Shown piece after piece: positions 1-5,417 of a DNA stretch of 9,416 bases (position 1 is the stretch's first letter; each line of letters opens with the position of its first letter). The stretch is taken from assembly GCA_005888395.1 (NCBI GenBank), contig VAXF01000240.1:1-9416 (forward strand), read 5' to 3'. The notes under the pieces were generated by a model. It ran no database searches, was not told the origin of the DNA, and saw only the letters and a program-made list of their open reading frames with translations. The DNA comes from Actinomycetota bacterium (lineage in GTDB: Bacteria > Actinomycetota > Acidimicrobiia > Acidimicrobiales > AC-25). The translations under genes were made by a program, and so were the position numbers.

Positions 1-1
1 C

Positions 2-1612
2 TCCGTCTACGACCAGGGCGCCGACGGCCCGCCGGCCGGTGCTGTCCCGATCGAGGCGCACGTAGCCGTGGCCACGGAGCCGCCTGCCCCCGGCGACCAG
101 TTGTCGATCGACCTCGGCCCGGCCGCGCAGGGGACGTGGCGGCTCCCGACGCTCTCGCTCCTGAAGCGGGGCACCACCCAGGAGATCGACCGCCGGGCCC
201 TGGAGGCACGGGGGCGGGTGCTCGAGGACGCGCTGGCCGCCCACGGCGTCGAGACGCGGCTCGTCGGCATGACGGTCGGCCCGAGCATCACCCGTTACGA
301 GCTCGAGCTGGGACCCGGAGTGAAGGTGGCGAGGGTCACCAGCCTGCAGAAGGACATCGCCTACGCGATGGCCGCGCCCGACATCCGGCTGCTGGCACCC
401 ATCCCAGGCCGTTCGGCGATCGGCGTCGAGGTTCCGAACACGCGCCGCCAGCTCGTCGCCATGCACGACATCCTCGCCACCGACGAGGCCCGACGGGCCA
501 CCCATCCACTGGAGGTGGCGCTCGGCCGGGACATCGCCGGCCGGCCGGTCATGGCCAACCTTGCGGACATGCCGCACTTCCTCATCGCCGGCGCGACCGG
601 AGCGGGCAAGTCCTCCTGCATCAACTCGATCATCACCTCGATCCTCGTCCGGGCCACGCCCGAGCAGGTCCGCCTGATCCTGGTCGACCCGAAGCGGGTC
701 GAGCTGGGCCAGTACAACGGCCTGCCGCACCTGCTGACGCAGGTCGTCGTCAACCCGAAGAAGGCGGCCAACGCGTTGGCATGGGCGGTGCACGAGATGG
801 AGCGCCGCTACGACCTGCTGGCCGAGGTGGGCGTGCGGGACGTCACCGGCTACAACGCGGCGTACGACCGCGGCGAGCTGCGGGGCAGCGGCGCGGGGGC
901 CGGCGCCGACGGCGCGTCGGGGCCGGCCGACGGGCGCGAGTACCAGCGCCTGCCGTTCGTGCTCGTCGTCGTCGACGAGCTGAACGACCTGATGATGGTG
1001 GCCGCCCGCGACGTGGAAGAGTCGATCTGCCGCATCGCCCAGATGGCCCGGGCAGTCGGGATCCACCTCGTCATCGCGACGCAGCGGCCGTCGGTCGACG
1101 TGATCACCGGCGTGATCAAAGCCAACATCCCGTCTCGGCTGGCGTTCGCGGTCTCGTCGCTGGCCGACTCACGCGTGATCCTCGACCAACCGGGCGCTGA
1201 GCGGCTGATCGGCAAGGGGGACATGCTGCTGCTGGGCGCGTCGTCGAACGTGCCAAGACGGATCCAGGGCTCGTGGGTGAGCGAGGAGGAGGTGCACAAG
1301 CTCGTGGCCCACTGGCGGCGCCAGGCGTCGCCGCAGTACGTCGAGGGCGTGGAGGGCGAGGACTCACCGACGCCCGGCGGTCCCGGCTTCGACGAGGAGG
1401 ACGACGACATGCTGGAGCCGGCCATGGACCTCGTCGTCCGCTCGCAGCTCGGCTCGACGTCGATGCTGCAGCGCAAGCTCCGCGTCGGCTTCGCGAGGGC
1501 CGGCCGCATCATGGACCTGCTCGAGCGCCGAGGCGTCGTCGGCCCTTCGGAGGGCTCCAAGGCGAGAGCAGTCCTGATGACTGTCGAGGAGCTCGAAAAC
1601 CGCCAAAACTAG
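2..1612 (+). CDS. ftsK: DNA translocase FtsK/SpoIIIE, 5'-truncated
   Basis: This is the C-terminal part of the hexameric ATP-driven DNA pump that clears chromosome ends through the division septum. The frame is open to the left edge, so the true start and the usual N-terminal membrane segments lie outside. The GTG at 68 is internal and should not be taken as the start. Counting residues from that GTG, an alpha domain occupies about 30-165, the Walker A motif GATGAGKS is at 175-182, followed by LILVDPKRVEL, and Walker B VLVVVDE is at 298-304 (DELNDLMM, where DELADLMM is commoner). IATQRPSVDVITGVIKANIP follows at 336-355. After an acidic linker at about 425-448, the C-terminal winged-helix gamma domain (about 450-506), which reads polar DNA motifs in this family, is complete. 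A short Gly/Ala-rich insert at 273-290 precedes Walker B. Identification is firm; FtsK versus SpoIIIE naming is convention. Confidence 0.96.
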   Translation, partial: SVYDQGADGPPAGAVPIEAHVAVATEPPAPGDQLSIDLGPAAQGTWRLPTLSLLKRGTTQEIDRRALEARGRVLEDALAAHGVETRLVGMTVGPSITRYELELGPGVKVARVTSLQKDIAYAMAAPDIRLLAPIPGRSAIGVEVPNTRRQLVAMHDILATDEARRATHPLEVALGRDIAGRPVMANLADMPHFLIAGATGAGKSSCINSIITSILVRATPEQVRLILVDPKRVELGQYNGLPHLLTQVVVNPKKAANALAWAVHEMERRYDLLAEVGVRDVTGYNAAYDRGELRGSGAGAGADGASGPADGREYQRLPFVLVVVDELNDLMMVAARDVEESICRIAQMARAVGIHLVIATQRPSVDVITGVIKANIPSRLAFAVSSLADSRVILDQPGAERLIGKGDMLLLGASSNVPRRIQGSWVSEEEVHKLVAHWRRQASPQYVEGVEGEDSPTPGGPGFDEEDDDMLEPAMDLVVRSQLGSTSMLQRKLRVGFARAGRIMDLLERRGVVGPSEGSKARAVLMTVEELENRQN

Positions 1613-1770
1613 GCGTGCGACGCGTAGGGCTGCGAAGCGGAGCAAGACCCCTTCAGGCAGCACGCGCCAACGAGCCTCGTGGCCAGACCGGTGCGAGCGC
1701 AGCGATGCACCGTGGCGGCCGGCTGCGCGTGCCGTCGCAGGCGGCCCTACCAGCCGCCGAAGGATGGGGG

Positions 1771-1798
1771 TGTGGGGGGCGGCGCCCAGCCCCCCACA
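1771..1798. repeat. Perfect 10-bp inverted repeat
   Basis: TGTGGGGGGC (1771-1780) and GCCCCCCACA (1789-1798) are perfect reverse complements around an 8-nt spacer, GGCGCCCA. The hairpin lies about 160 bp after the ftsK stop. It has no T-run behind it on either strand, so an intrinsic terminator of the classic kind is not shown. A T-less terminator or a REP-like element are both possible. Confidence 0.6.
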
Positions 1799-1812
1799 AG
1801 ACAAGGCCCGCA

Positions 1813-1865
1813 GGCGGCTCAGCCGCCGAGGGGCCCGACAGCGCCGCCGAAGGCGGCTCCGCCGA
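1813..1865. repeat. Cluster of GGCGGC/GCCGCC palindromes
   Basis: Two perfect small hairpins sit side by side. GGCGGCT-C-AGCCGCC is at 1813-1827 and GCCGCC-GAA-GGCGGC at 1843-1857. A further CTCCGCCGAG follows at 1858-1866 and can pair with the preceding GGCGG. They share the CCGCCGA core with a copy at 1754. The repeated core suggests either a structured RNA 3' end or a repetitive extragenic element. Confidence 0.5.
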
Positions 1866-2295
1866 GATGGGGGGAGCGGGAGCCGGGAAGGTCCCTTCCC
1901 CCCTCCCACGCGAAAAGGGGCGCCCACTCCCTTGTGGACGCCCCTCCGTGCGGGAACTGGCCCGAGTCAGGCGCCATGCTGCGAGGCCCGTGCAGTGGGT
2001 GGCGTGCCTCGGGAGCATCGCCCTCGGTCGAGCCGAGCCAGTGGAACACCGCACGCCAGACGCTGGTCATGCCGAAGAGCACGAAGCCAGTGGCAAGCGT
2101 CCCCATCCAGTGCTGACGAAACTCGATGCGCCAGCCGGCGAACATCGAGTAGTCGAGGACGTAGACGGCGACGATGCCCAGGCCCAACGTCACCCAGGTG
2201 TGCAGCCGGGTGATTCCCGGGAGCAGGTCCTCGAGAACGTCGACGAGCTTGAACAACGCCAGCGCCAGGAACACGATGACTGCAAGGTGGTACAT
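1819..2295 (-). CDS. Small membrane protein of unknown function, 3 predicted TM segments
   Basis: I do not recognise the family. The start is the ATG at 2295-2293, fixed by a strong AGGAGG eight bases upstream. Three hydrophobic stretches are visible: residues 4-24 (LAVIVFLALALFKLVDVLEDL), about 32-54 and about 63-86, with a cluster of aromatics and basic residues between them (GWRIEFRQHWMG). The protein therefore probably sits in the cytoplasmic membrane with a short cytoplasmic tail. As written the frame stays open to 1819 (158 residues), but everything after about residue 108 looks like non-coding sequence and a terminator lies inside it. A one-base indel near 1970-1974 would end the protein at the TGA at 1969-1967, 21 bp before the terminator, giving about 109 residues. 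It diverges from thrB. Existence of the gene is likely; the C-terminus is doubtful. Confidence 0.7.
   Translation of the reverse strand: MYHLAVIVFLALALFKLVDVLEDLLPGITRLHTWVTLGLGIVAVYVLDYSMFAGWRIEFRQHWMGTLATGFVLFGMTSVWRAVFHWLGSTEGDAPEARHPLHGPRSMAPDSGQFPHGGASTREWAPLFAWEGGRDLPGSRSPHLGGAAFGGAVGPLGG
1913..1945 (-). terminator. Intrinsic terminator for the minus-strand membrane protein gene
   Basis: Read on the minus strand, AGGGGCGTCCAC (1945-1934) pairs with GTGGGCGCCCCT (1927-1916) with one mismatch around a 6-nt loop, and TTTT (1916-1913) follows directly. This is the best terminator-like structure in the window. It lies inside the formal reading frame of the membrane protein, which suggests the true stop comes earlier. 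Confidence 0.7.
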
Positions 2296-2303
2296 GGATG
2301 TTG

Positions 2304-2309
2304 CCTCCT
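2304..2309 (-). promoter_or_regulatory. Shine-Dalgarno AGGAGG of the membrane protein gene
   Basis: AGGAGG reads on the minus strand at 2309-2304, with 8 nt to the ATG at 2295. It decides that start, and it is the only near-ideal ribosome binding site I find in the window. No convincing promoter hexamers were found in the 70 bp further upstream. Confidence 0.75.
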
Positions 2310-2374
2310 GAGCGGATCGGTCGTGGTTACCCGCTCATCTACTTCGACCATCAGTTCGCTCCCGGGGTAACAAC

Positions 2375-2380
2375 TACTGT
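2375..2380 (+). promoter_or_regulatory. Putative -10 box for leaderless thrB transcript
   Basis: TACTGT ends 7 nt before the GTG at 2388, so transcription would begin at or next to that codon. It overlaps the alternative GTG start at 2379, which argues against 2379 if this promoter is used. No clear -35 box is visible. Confidence 0.45.
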
Positions 2381-2387
2381 GAAAGAG

Positions 2388-3236
2388 GTGCGCGCCCGCG
2401 CCCCGGCCTCCTCGGCCAATCTCGGCCCAGGTTTCGACACGCTGGCGCTGGCGCTCTCCCTCCACGTCGAGGTGGAGGTCGAGGAGGCGCCCGCGCTCCT
2501 GATCCGGGCCGAGGGCGAGGGATCCGACCTGCCCGCCGACGAGACGCACCTCGCCGCGCAGGTCGCTCGCAGGGTGTTGGGCCATGACCGGGTGGCGATC
2601 CACGTCCGCTCCGACGTCCCGGTCGGGCGCGGCCTCGGCTCGTCGGCCGCCCTGGCGGTGGCCACCGCGGCGGCTGCCGGCGCGCCGGACCCACTGGTCT
2701 TCGGGAGCCAGTCGGACGGCCACCCCGAGAACGCCGCGGCTTCGGTCCTAGGTGGCCTGGTCACCGCGACGACGGTGGACGGCCGGCCGGTGGCGGCCCG
2801 GTTGCCGCTGGACGAGGCCCTCGCCTTCGTGCTGCTCGTCCCCGACCGGCAGCTGGCGACGAAGCGTGCACGCGACGCGCTCCCCGCGTTGGTCCCGCAC
2901 GGCGACGCCACTTTCAACCTCGGCCGGATGGGCCTGCTCCTCGCGGGCCTCGCCGACCACCGGCGCCTGGTCCAGGCGGCGACGGACGACCGGCTGCACC
3001 AGCCCGCTCGGGCGCCGCTCTTCCCCGAGGCGGCGTGCCTCCTCGCAGGCCTGGTGGAGGCGGGCGCGCTCGCCGCCTGCTGGTCGGGGGCGGGCCCGTC
3101 CCTGCTCGGCGTCTGCACCGCAGAGGCTGCACCCGAGGTCCGTGCACGGGCCGACAAGCTGCTCGCCGAGTCGAAGGTCGGAGGCGTCGCCCGGGTGCTG
3201 GGCGCGGATCTCGCCGGCCTCATCGTCACGAGCTGA
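2388..3236 (+). CDS. thrB: Homoserine kinase (GHMP kinase family)
   Basis: It phosphorylates homoserine with ATP to O-phosphohomoserine, the substrate of threonine synthase, in the cytoplasm. The 282-residue product opens with the family signature APASSANLGPGFD (5-17). The ATP-binding GHMP motif VPVGRGLGSSAA is at 77-88, a DGHPENAA segment at 110-117, and the C-terminal GHMP motif WSGAGPSLLG at 232-241. The stretch between GLGSSAA and DGHPEN is about 8 residues shorter than I would expect for the family. Possible starts are GTG 2388, GTG 2379 and a longer ATG at 2298. I chose 2388 because it puts the signature at the usual distance from the N-terminus and lies 7 nt after a -10-like box; 2379 is nearly as good. 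Neither hom nor thrC is adjacent, so the threonine genes are split in this genome. Confidence 0.93.
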   Translation: MRARAPASSANLGPGFDTLALALSLHVEVEVEEAPALLIRAEGEGSDLPADETHLAAQVARRVLGHDRVAIHVRSDVPVGRGLGSSAALAVATAAAAGAPDPLVFGSQSDGHPENAAASVLGGLVTATTVDGRPVAARLPLDEALAFVLLVPDRQLATKRARDALPALVPHGDATFNLGRMGLLLAGLADHRRLVQAATDDRLHQPARAPLFPEAACLLAGLVEAGALAACWSGAGPSLLGVCTAEAAPEVRARADKLLAESKVGGVARVLGADLAGLIVTS

Positions 3237-3293
3237 AGCTCACGGAGAGCGGTCGGAGCCGTGACCATCCTCGGGCGAGCGTGCGCGGTCGGC

Positions 3294-3299
3294 TACCGT
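3294..3299 (+). promoter_or_regulatory. Putative -10 box for the DUF5679 gene
   Basis: TACCGT ends 8 nt before the ATG at 3308. No Shine-Dalgarno sequence lies in the gap (CGTTCGCC), so a leaderless mRNA is likely. No -35 box is clear. Confidence 0.45.
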
Positions 3300-3307
3300 C
3301 GTTCGCC

Positions 3308-3460
3308 ATGGCTACCTATCAGGGGTACTGCGTCAAGTGCCGCGAGAAGCGTGAGTTCGAGGGCGAGGTCCGCGAGATGGCCAACGGCCGGCGGGCCGCG
3401 CAGGGCGCCTGTCCGGTCTGCGGCACCAAGATGAACCGCATGCTTGGCAAGGCCTCCTAG
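3308..3460 (+). CDS. DUF5679-type small zinc-ribbon protein
   Basis: This 50-residue protein carries two CxxC knuckles, CVKC at residues 8-11 and CPVCG at 35-39, which most simply bind one zinc ion. YCVKCREKREF at the start, NGRRAAQG in the middle and CPVCGTKMNRM at the end match what I know of the DUF5679 family, whose function is not established. The start at ATG 3308 follows from the family's short length and from the -10-like box just upstream. It is followed 31 bp later by queF on the same strand and probably shares its transcript. A nucleic-acid-binding or protein-interaction role would be a guess from the zinc-ribbon fold only. Confidence 0.88.
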   Translation: MATYQGYCVKCREKREFEGEVREMANGRRAAQGACPVCGTKMNRMLGKAS

Positions 3461-3491
3461 GAGGGCAGGCGGGCCGAGTCAGCGTCGCGCC

Positions 3492-3842
3492 GTGCCCACG
3501 CGGCCGTCCCGTGAGCTGGTTGCCGTCCCGAATCCTCACCCTGGGCGCGATTATGAGGTGCGCTGCGAAGCGCCCGAGTTCACGTGCGTCTGCCCGATGA
3601 CCGGGCAACCCGACTTCGCGACCGTCACCGTCACCTATGTCCCGGGAGACGCGATCGTCGAACTGAAATCCCTCAAGCTCTACCTGTGGAGCTACCGCGA
3701 GGAGGGAGCGTTCCACGAGGACGTGACCAACCGCATCCTCGACGACCTCATCGGCGCCATCGCGCCTCGGCGGATGACCGTACGCACCGACTGGAACGTG
3801 CGCGGCGGCATCCACACCGTCGTCGAGGCCTCGCACCCGTAG
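3492..3842 (+). CDS. queF: NADPH-dependent 7-cyano-7-deazaguanine reductase QueF
   Basis: QueF reduces the nitrile of preQ0 to the amine of preQ1 in queuosine synthesis, using two NADPH. At 116 residues it is the short single-domain form. It carries the family signature ELKSLKLYLWSYREEGAFHE at 57-76. The catalytic cysteine lies in FTCVCPMTGQPDFA at 30-43 (Cys34 by alignment with FTSVCPKTGQPDF of the Bacillus enzyme, with an extra Cys32), the acid is Asp41, and the substrate-binding pair is His75-Glu76. The start is taken as GTG 3492, because SRELVAVPNPHPGRDYEV begins where QueF proteins usually begin. A TTG at 3444 overlapping the preceding gene is open but would add an unlikely basic tail. 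There is no good ribosome binding site at 3492, so coupling to the upstream zinc-ribbon gene is plausible. No queC, queD or queE is in the window. Confidence 0.95.
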   Translation: MPTRPSRELVAVPNPHPGRDYEVRCEAPEFTCVCPMTGQPDFATVTVTYVPGDAIVELKSLKLYLWSYREEGAFHEDVTNRILDDLIGAIAPRRMTVRTDWNVRGGIHTVVEASHP

Positions 3843-3853
3843 AGCCCGGCTGC

Positions 3854-3859
3854 TAGACC
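3854..3859 (+). promoter_or_regulatory. Putative -10 box for the SMP-30-like gene
   Basis: TAGACC ends 7 nt before the GTG at 3867 and lies 12 bp after the queF stop. It matches TANNNT except for the last base. Gene 3867 would then be transcribed separately, as a leaderless message. Confidence 0.35.
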
Positions 3860-3866
3860 GGCGCCC

Positions 3867-4796
3867 GTGTTCGAGAACGTACGCCTGCTCGCGTCGGGAC
3901 TGGAGTTCCCCGAGGGGCCCGTCGCCATGCCCGACGGAAGTGTCGTGGTGGTCGAGATCAAGCGCGGCACGCTGACCCGCGTCACCGACGATGGCAAGGT
4001 GGAGGTGGTGGCCGAGTGCGGGGGCGGGCCCAACGGGGCTGCGATCGGCCCCGACGGCAAGGTCTATGTCTGCAACAACGGCGGGTTCGAGTGGCAGACG
4101 GCCATGGGGTCGTGGAGCATCCCCGGGCACCAGCCGACCGACTACATCGGCGGGCGGATCCAGCGTGTGGATCTCGGGACCGGCGAGGTGGAGGACCTCT
4201 ACACCGAGTGCGACGGGCATCCGTTGCGAGGGCCCAACGACCTCGTCCTCGACGCCGGCGGCGGGCTCTGGTTCACGGACCACGGCAAGACCAGGGCGCG
4301 GGCCCGTGACGAGGGCGGCATCTACTACGCCAAGGCGGACGGCAGCGAGATCCGCGAGGTCGTCTACCCGAGCATGTCCCCGAACGGGATCGGCCTCTCG
4401 CCGGCCGGTGACGTCGTGTACTGGGCCGAGACCCACACCGGCCGCCTGTGGCGCCGGCGGGTGAGCGCCCCGGGCGTGGTGGACGAGCCCGTGCCCCTCG
4501 ACCCGTGGCCGCTGGTGGCGGGGCTGCCCGGCTACCAGCTGTTCGACTCGCTCGGCGTGGAGGCGGGAGGCAATGTGTGCGTGGCCACGCTGGGAGCGAC
4601 GCCTGGCATCTCGGTCATCTCGCCCGAGGGCGTGGTCACGCTCGAGCAGGGAGACGGCGAGTGGTTCGATCCGCTCACGACCAACATCTGCTTCGGCGGC
4701 GAGGACCTCCGCACCGCCTTCATCACGCTGTCGGCGTCGGGCCGCCTGATCGCGTGCGACTGGCCCCGGCCCGGCCTGCCACTCGCCTTCGGCTAG
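3867..4796 (+). CDS. SMP-30/gluconolactonase/LRE family beta-propeller protein
   Basis: Members of this family are metal-dependent six-bladed propellers that hydrolyse sugar lactones or other esters; the substrate here is unknown. The 309-residue length fits the family. The expected metal and active-site positions are visible: Glu16 in EFPEGP, Asn56 in GGPNGA, Asn124-Asp125 in RGPNDLV, Asn173 in MSPNGI and Asp227 in LFDSLGVE. Blade-like repeats of the type PDGxVYV occur at 22-30, 62-69 and 178-186. No signal peptide is evident, so it is probably cytoplasmic. The GTG start at 3867 gives FENVRLLASGLEFPEGP, the usual N-terminus. It stands alone rather than beside sugar-acid dehydrogenase genes, so gluconolactonase in the strict sense is not supported. 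Confidence 0.9.
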   Translation: MFENVRLLASGLEFPEGPVAMPDGSVVVVEIKRGTLTRVTDDGKVEVVAECGGGPNGAAIGPDGKVYVCNNGGFEWQTAMGSWSIPGHQPTDYIGGRIQRVDLGTGEVEDLYTECDGHPLRGPNDLVLDAGGGLWFTDHGKTRARARDEGGIYYAKADGSEIREVVYPSMSPNGIGLSPAGDVVYWAETHTGRLWRRRVSAPGVVDEPVPLDPWPLVAGLPGYQLFDSLGVEAGGNVCVATLGATPGISVISPEGVVTLEQGDGEWFDPLTTNICFGGEDLRTAFITLSASGRLIACDWPRPGLPLAFG

Positions 4797-4824
4797 GAGG
4801 AGCGGGAACCTCCGCGTCCGGGAG

Positions 4825-4843
4825 GGACCGGCGCCTTCGGTCC
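4825..4843 (+). terminator. Weak hairpin after the SMP-30-like gene
   Basis: GGACCG (4825-4830) and CGGTCC (4838-4843) pair perfectly around a 7-nt loop, 28 bp after the stop. A smaller GGAGG/CCTCC hairpin is at 4796-4813. Neither is followed by a T-run. Termination is possible but not shown. Confidence 0.25.
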
Positions 4844-4873
4844 GATGACGGCAACTCGGGCGCCGGATGGTCG

Positions 4874-4879
4874 TATCCT
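4874..4879 (+). promoter_or_regulatory. Putative -10 box for the secreted Ser/Thr-rich protein
   Basis: TATCCT ends 8 nt before the ATG at 4888. It supports that start over the in-frame ATG at 4867, which lies upstream of the box and would add seven residues before the signal peptide. Confidence 0.45.
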
Positions 4880-4887
4880 GGTCGGCG

Positions 4888-5382
4888 ATGGGGAGAATGC
4901 GTAGCTTGTCAGTGGCTGCGTTTCTCGCCACGGCCGCCGGGGTCGGCACCGCCGGCGTGCTGACCATGAGCCTGAACGGTGCCGCGCTGGGCCATGATCG
5001 CTCGCACGTCGGGTCGTTCCGGGCTCCCTCGGCGCAACCGGCCGCGGCGGCCTCGCCCTCCGGCACGCCAGGCACTGGTCCTGAGGCATCCCGACCGGCT
5101 TCAGCGCCTGCGACCACGGGGTCGACGATCGCGACCGAAGCCGGGCCCGCGTTCGTGGTGACAACCGTTGCCGCGCCGGTGGTGGGGGCCTCGCGGCCTC
5201 CTTCCGTCGCGACCACGACGACGGATCGGGACGGCCATGGGGGGTCCAGCACGGCCAGCCCGGGCAGCTCGACCACGACGACCACCAGCACGGACGGCCA
5301 CGGGGGGAATAGCGGCTCGAGCAGTGGGTCCAGCAGCGGCTCGAGCAGCGGCTCCAGCGGTTCGAGCACGCCCGACGACTGA
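4888..5382 (+). CDS. Secreted Ser/Thr/Gly-rich low-complexity protein
   Basis: I do not recognise a family. The 164-residue product starts with a plausible signal peptide: basic MGRMR, a hydrophobic core at about 8-29 (SVAAFLATAAGVGTAGVLTMSL) and small residues at about 30-34 (NGAAL). There is no lipobox cysteine near it. The rest has no predicted globular core. It is rich in Ala, Pro, Thr and Ser, with a run of TTTT/TTTTT threonines, two DGHGG motifs about 25 residues apart, and a closing tract of GSSS repeats before an acidic end. It could be an extended, possibly glycosylated, exported protein or a surface spacer. No cell-wall sorting motif or C-terminal membrane anchor is present. It is convergent with the decarboxylase pseudogene, with only 35 bp between the two stops. 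Confidence 0.72.
   Translation: MGRMRSLSVAAFLATAAGVGTAGVLTMSLNGAALGHDRSHVGSFRAPSAQPAAAASPSGTPGTGPEASRPASAPATTGSTIATEAGPAFVVTTVAAPVVGASRPPSVATTTTDRDGHGGSSTASPGSSTTTTTSTDGHGGNSGSSSGSSSGSSSGSSGSSTPDD
5311..5368 (+). repeat. In-frame Gly-Ser codon repeat
   Basis: Imperfect copies of a 12-base unit, GGCTCGAGCAGC and close variants such as GGGTCCAGCAGC, encode consecutive GSSS units at the protein's C-terminus. Being in frame and nearly identical, the unit could expand or contract without breaking the gene. Confidence 0.65.
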
Positions 5383-5417
5383 GTCCCGGGCCGTCGGACC
5401 CGGAGTGTCGCGGGCGG

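Larger units (their letters stand above)
1613..1912. other. Non-coding, hairpin-rich intergenic region
   Basis: About 300 bp lie between the ftsK stop and the minus-strand terminator. I see no gene with a recognisable product here. The open frames that cross it on both strands give Arg/Pro/Gly-rich translations typical of GC-rich shadows. The region holds several perfect or near-perfect GC palindromes and four copies of CCGCCGA (1754, 1823, 1844, 1859). It may act in transcription termination of ftsK or be a dispersed extragenic repeat; the sequence alone cannot say which. Confidence 0.6.

Noticed and set aside
68..70. GTG at 68 as the start of ftsK
   Set aside because: The frame is open to the left edge and the protein would lack the N-terminal membrane part, so the gene is simply cut by the window.
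1273..2370. Long plus-strand open frame across the intergenic region
   Set aside because: It begins inside ftsK in another frame, is Arg/Gly/Ala-rich, and passes over the minus-strand terminator and membrane gene; no family resemblance.
2298..2378. Longer thrB beginning at ATG 2298
   Set aside because: The extra residues do not resemble the family and overlap the Shine-Dalgarno sequence of the divergent gene; the kinase signature starts right after GTG 2379/2388.
3333..5369. Open frame of 678 codons on the minus strand
   Set aside because: It lies opposite queF, the SMP-30-like gene and the secreted protein, all better supported. Its composition is typical of an antisense shadow in GC-rich DNA.
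5384..5403. CCGGG/CCCGG hairpin between the convergent stops as a bidirectional terminator
   Set aside because: The stem is only five base pairs and no T-run follows on either strand, so support is too thin.
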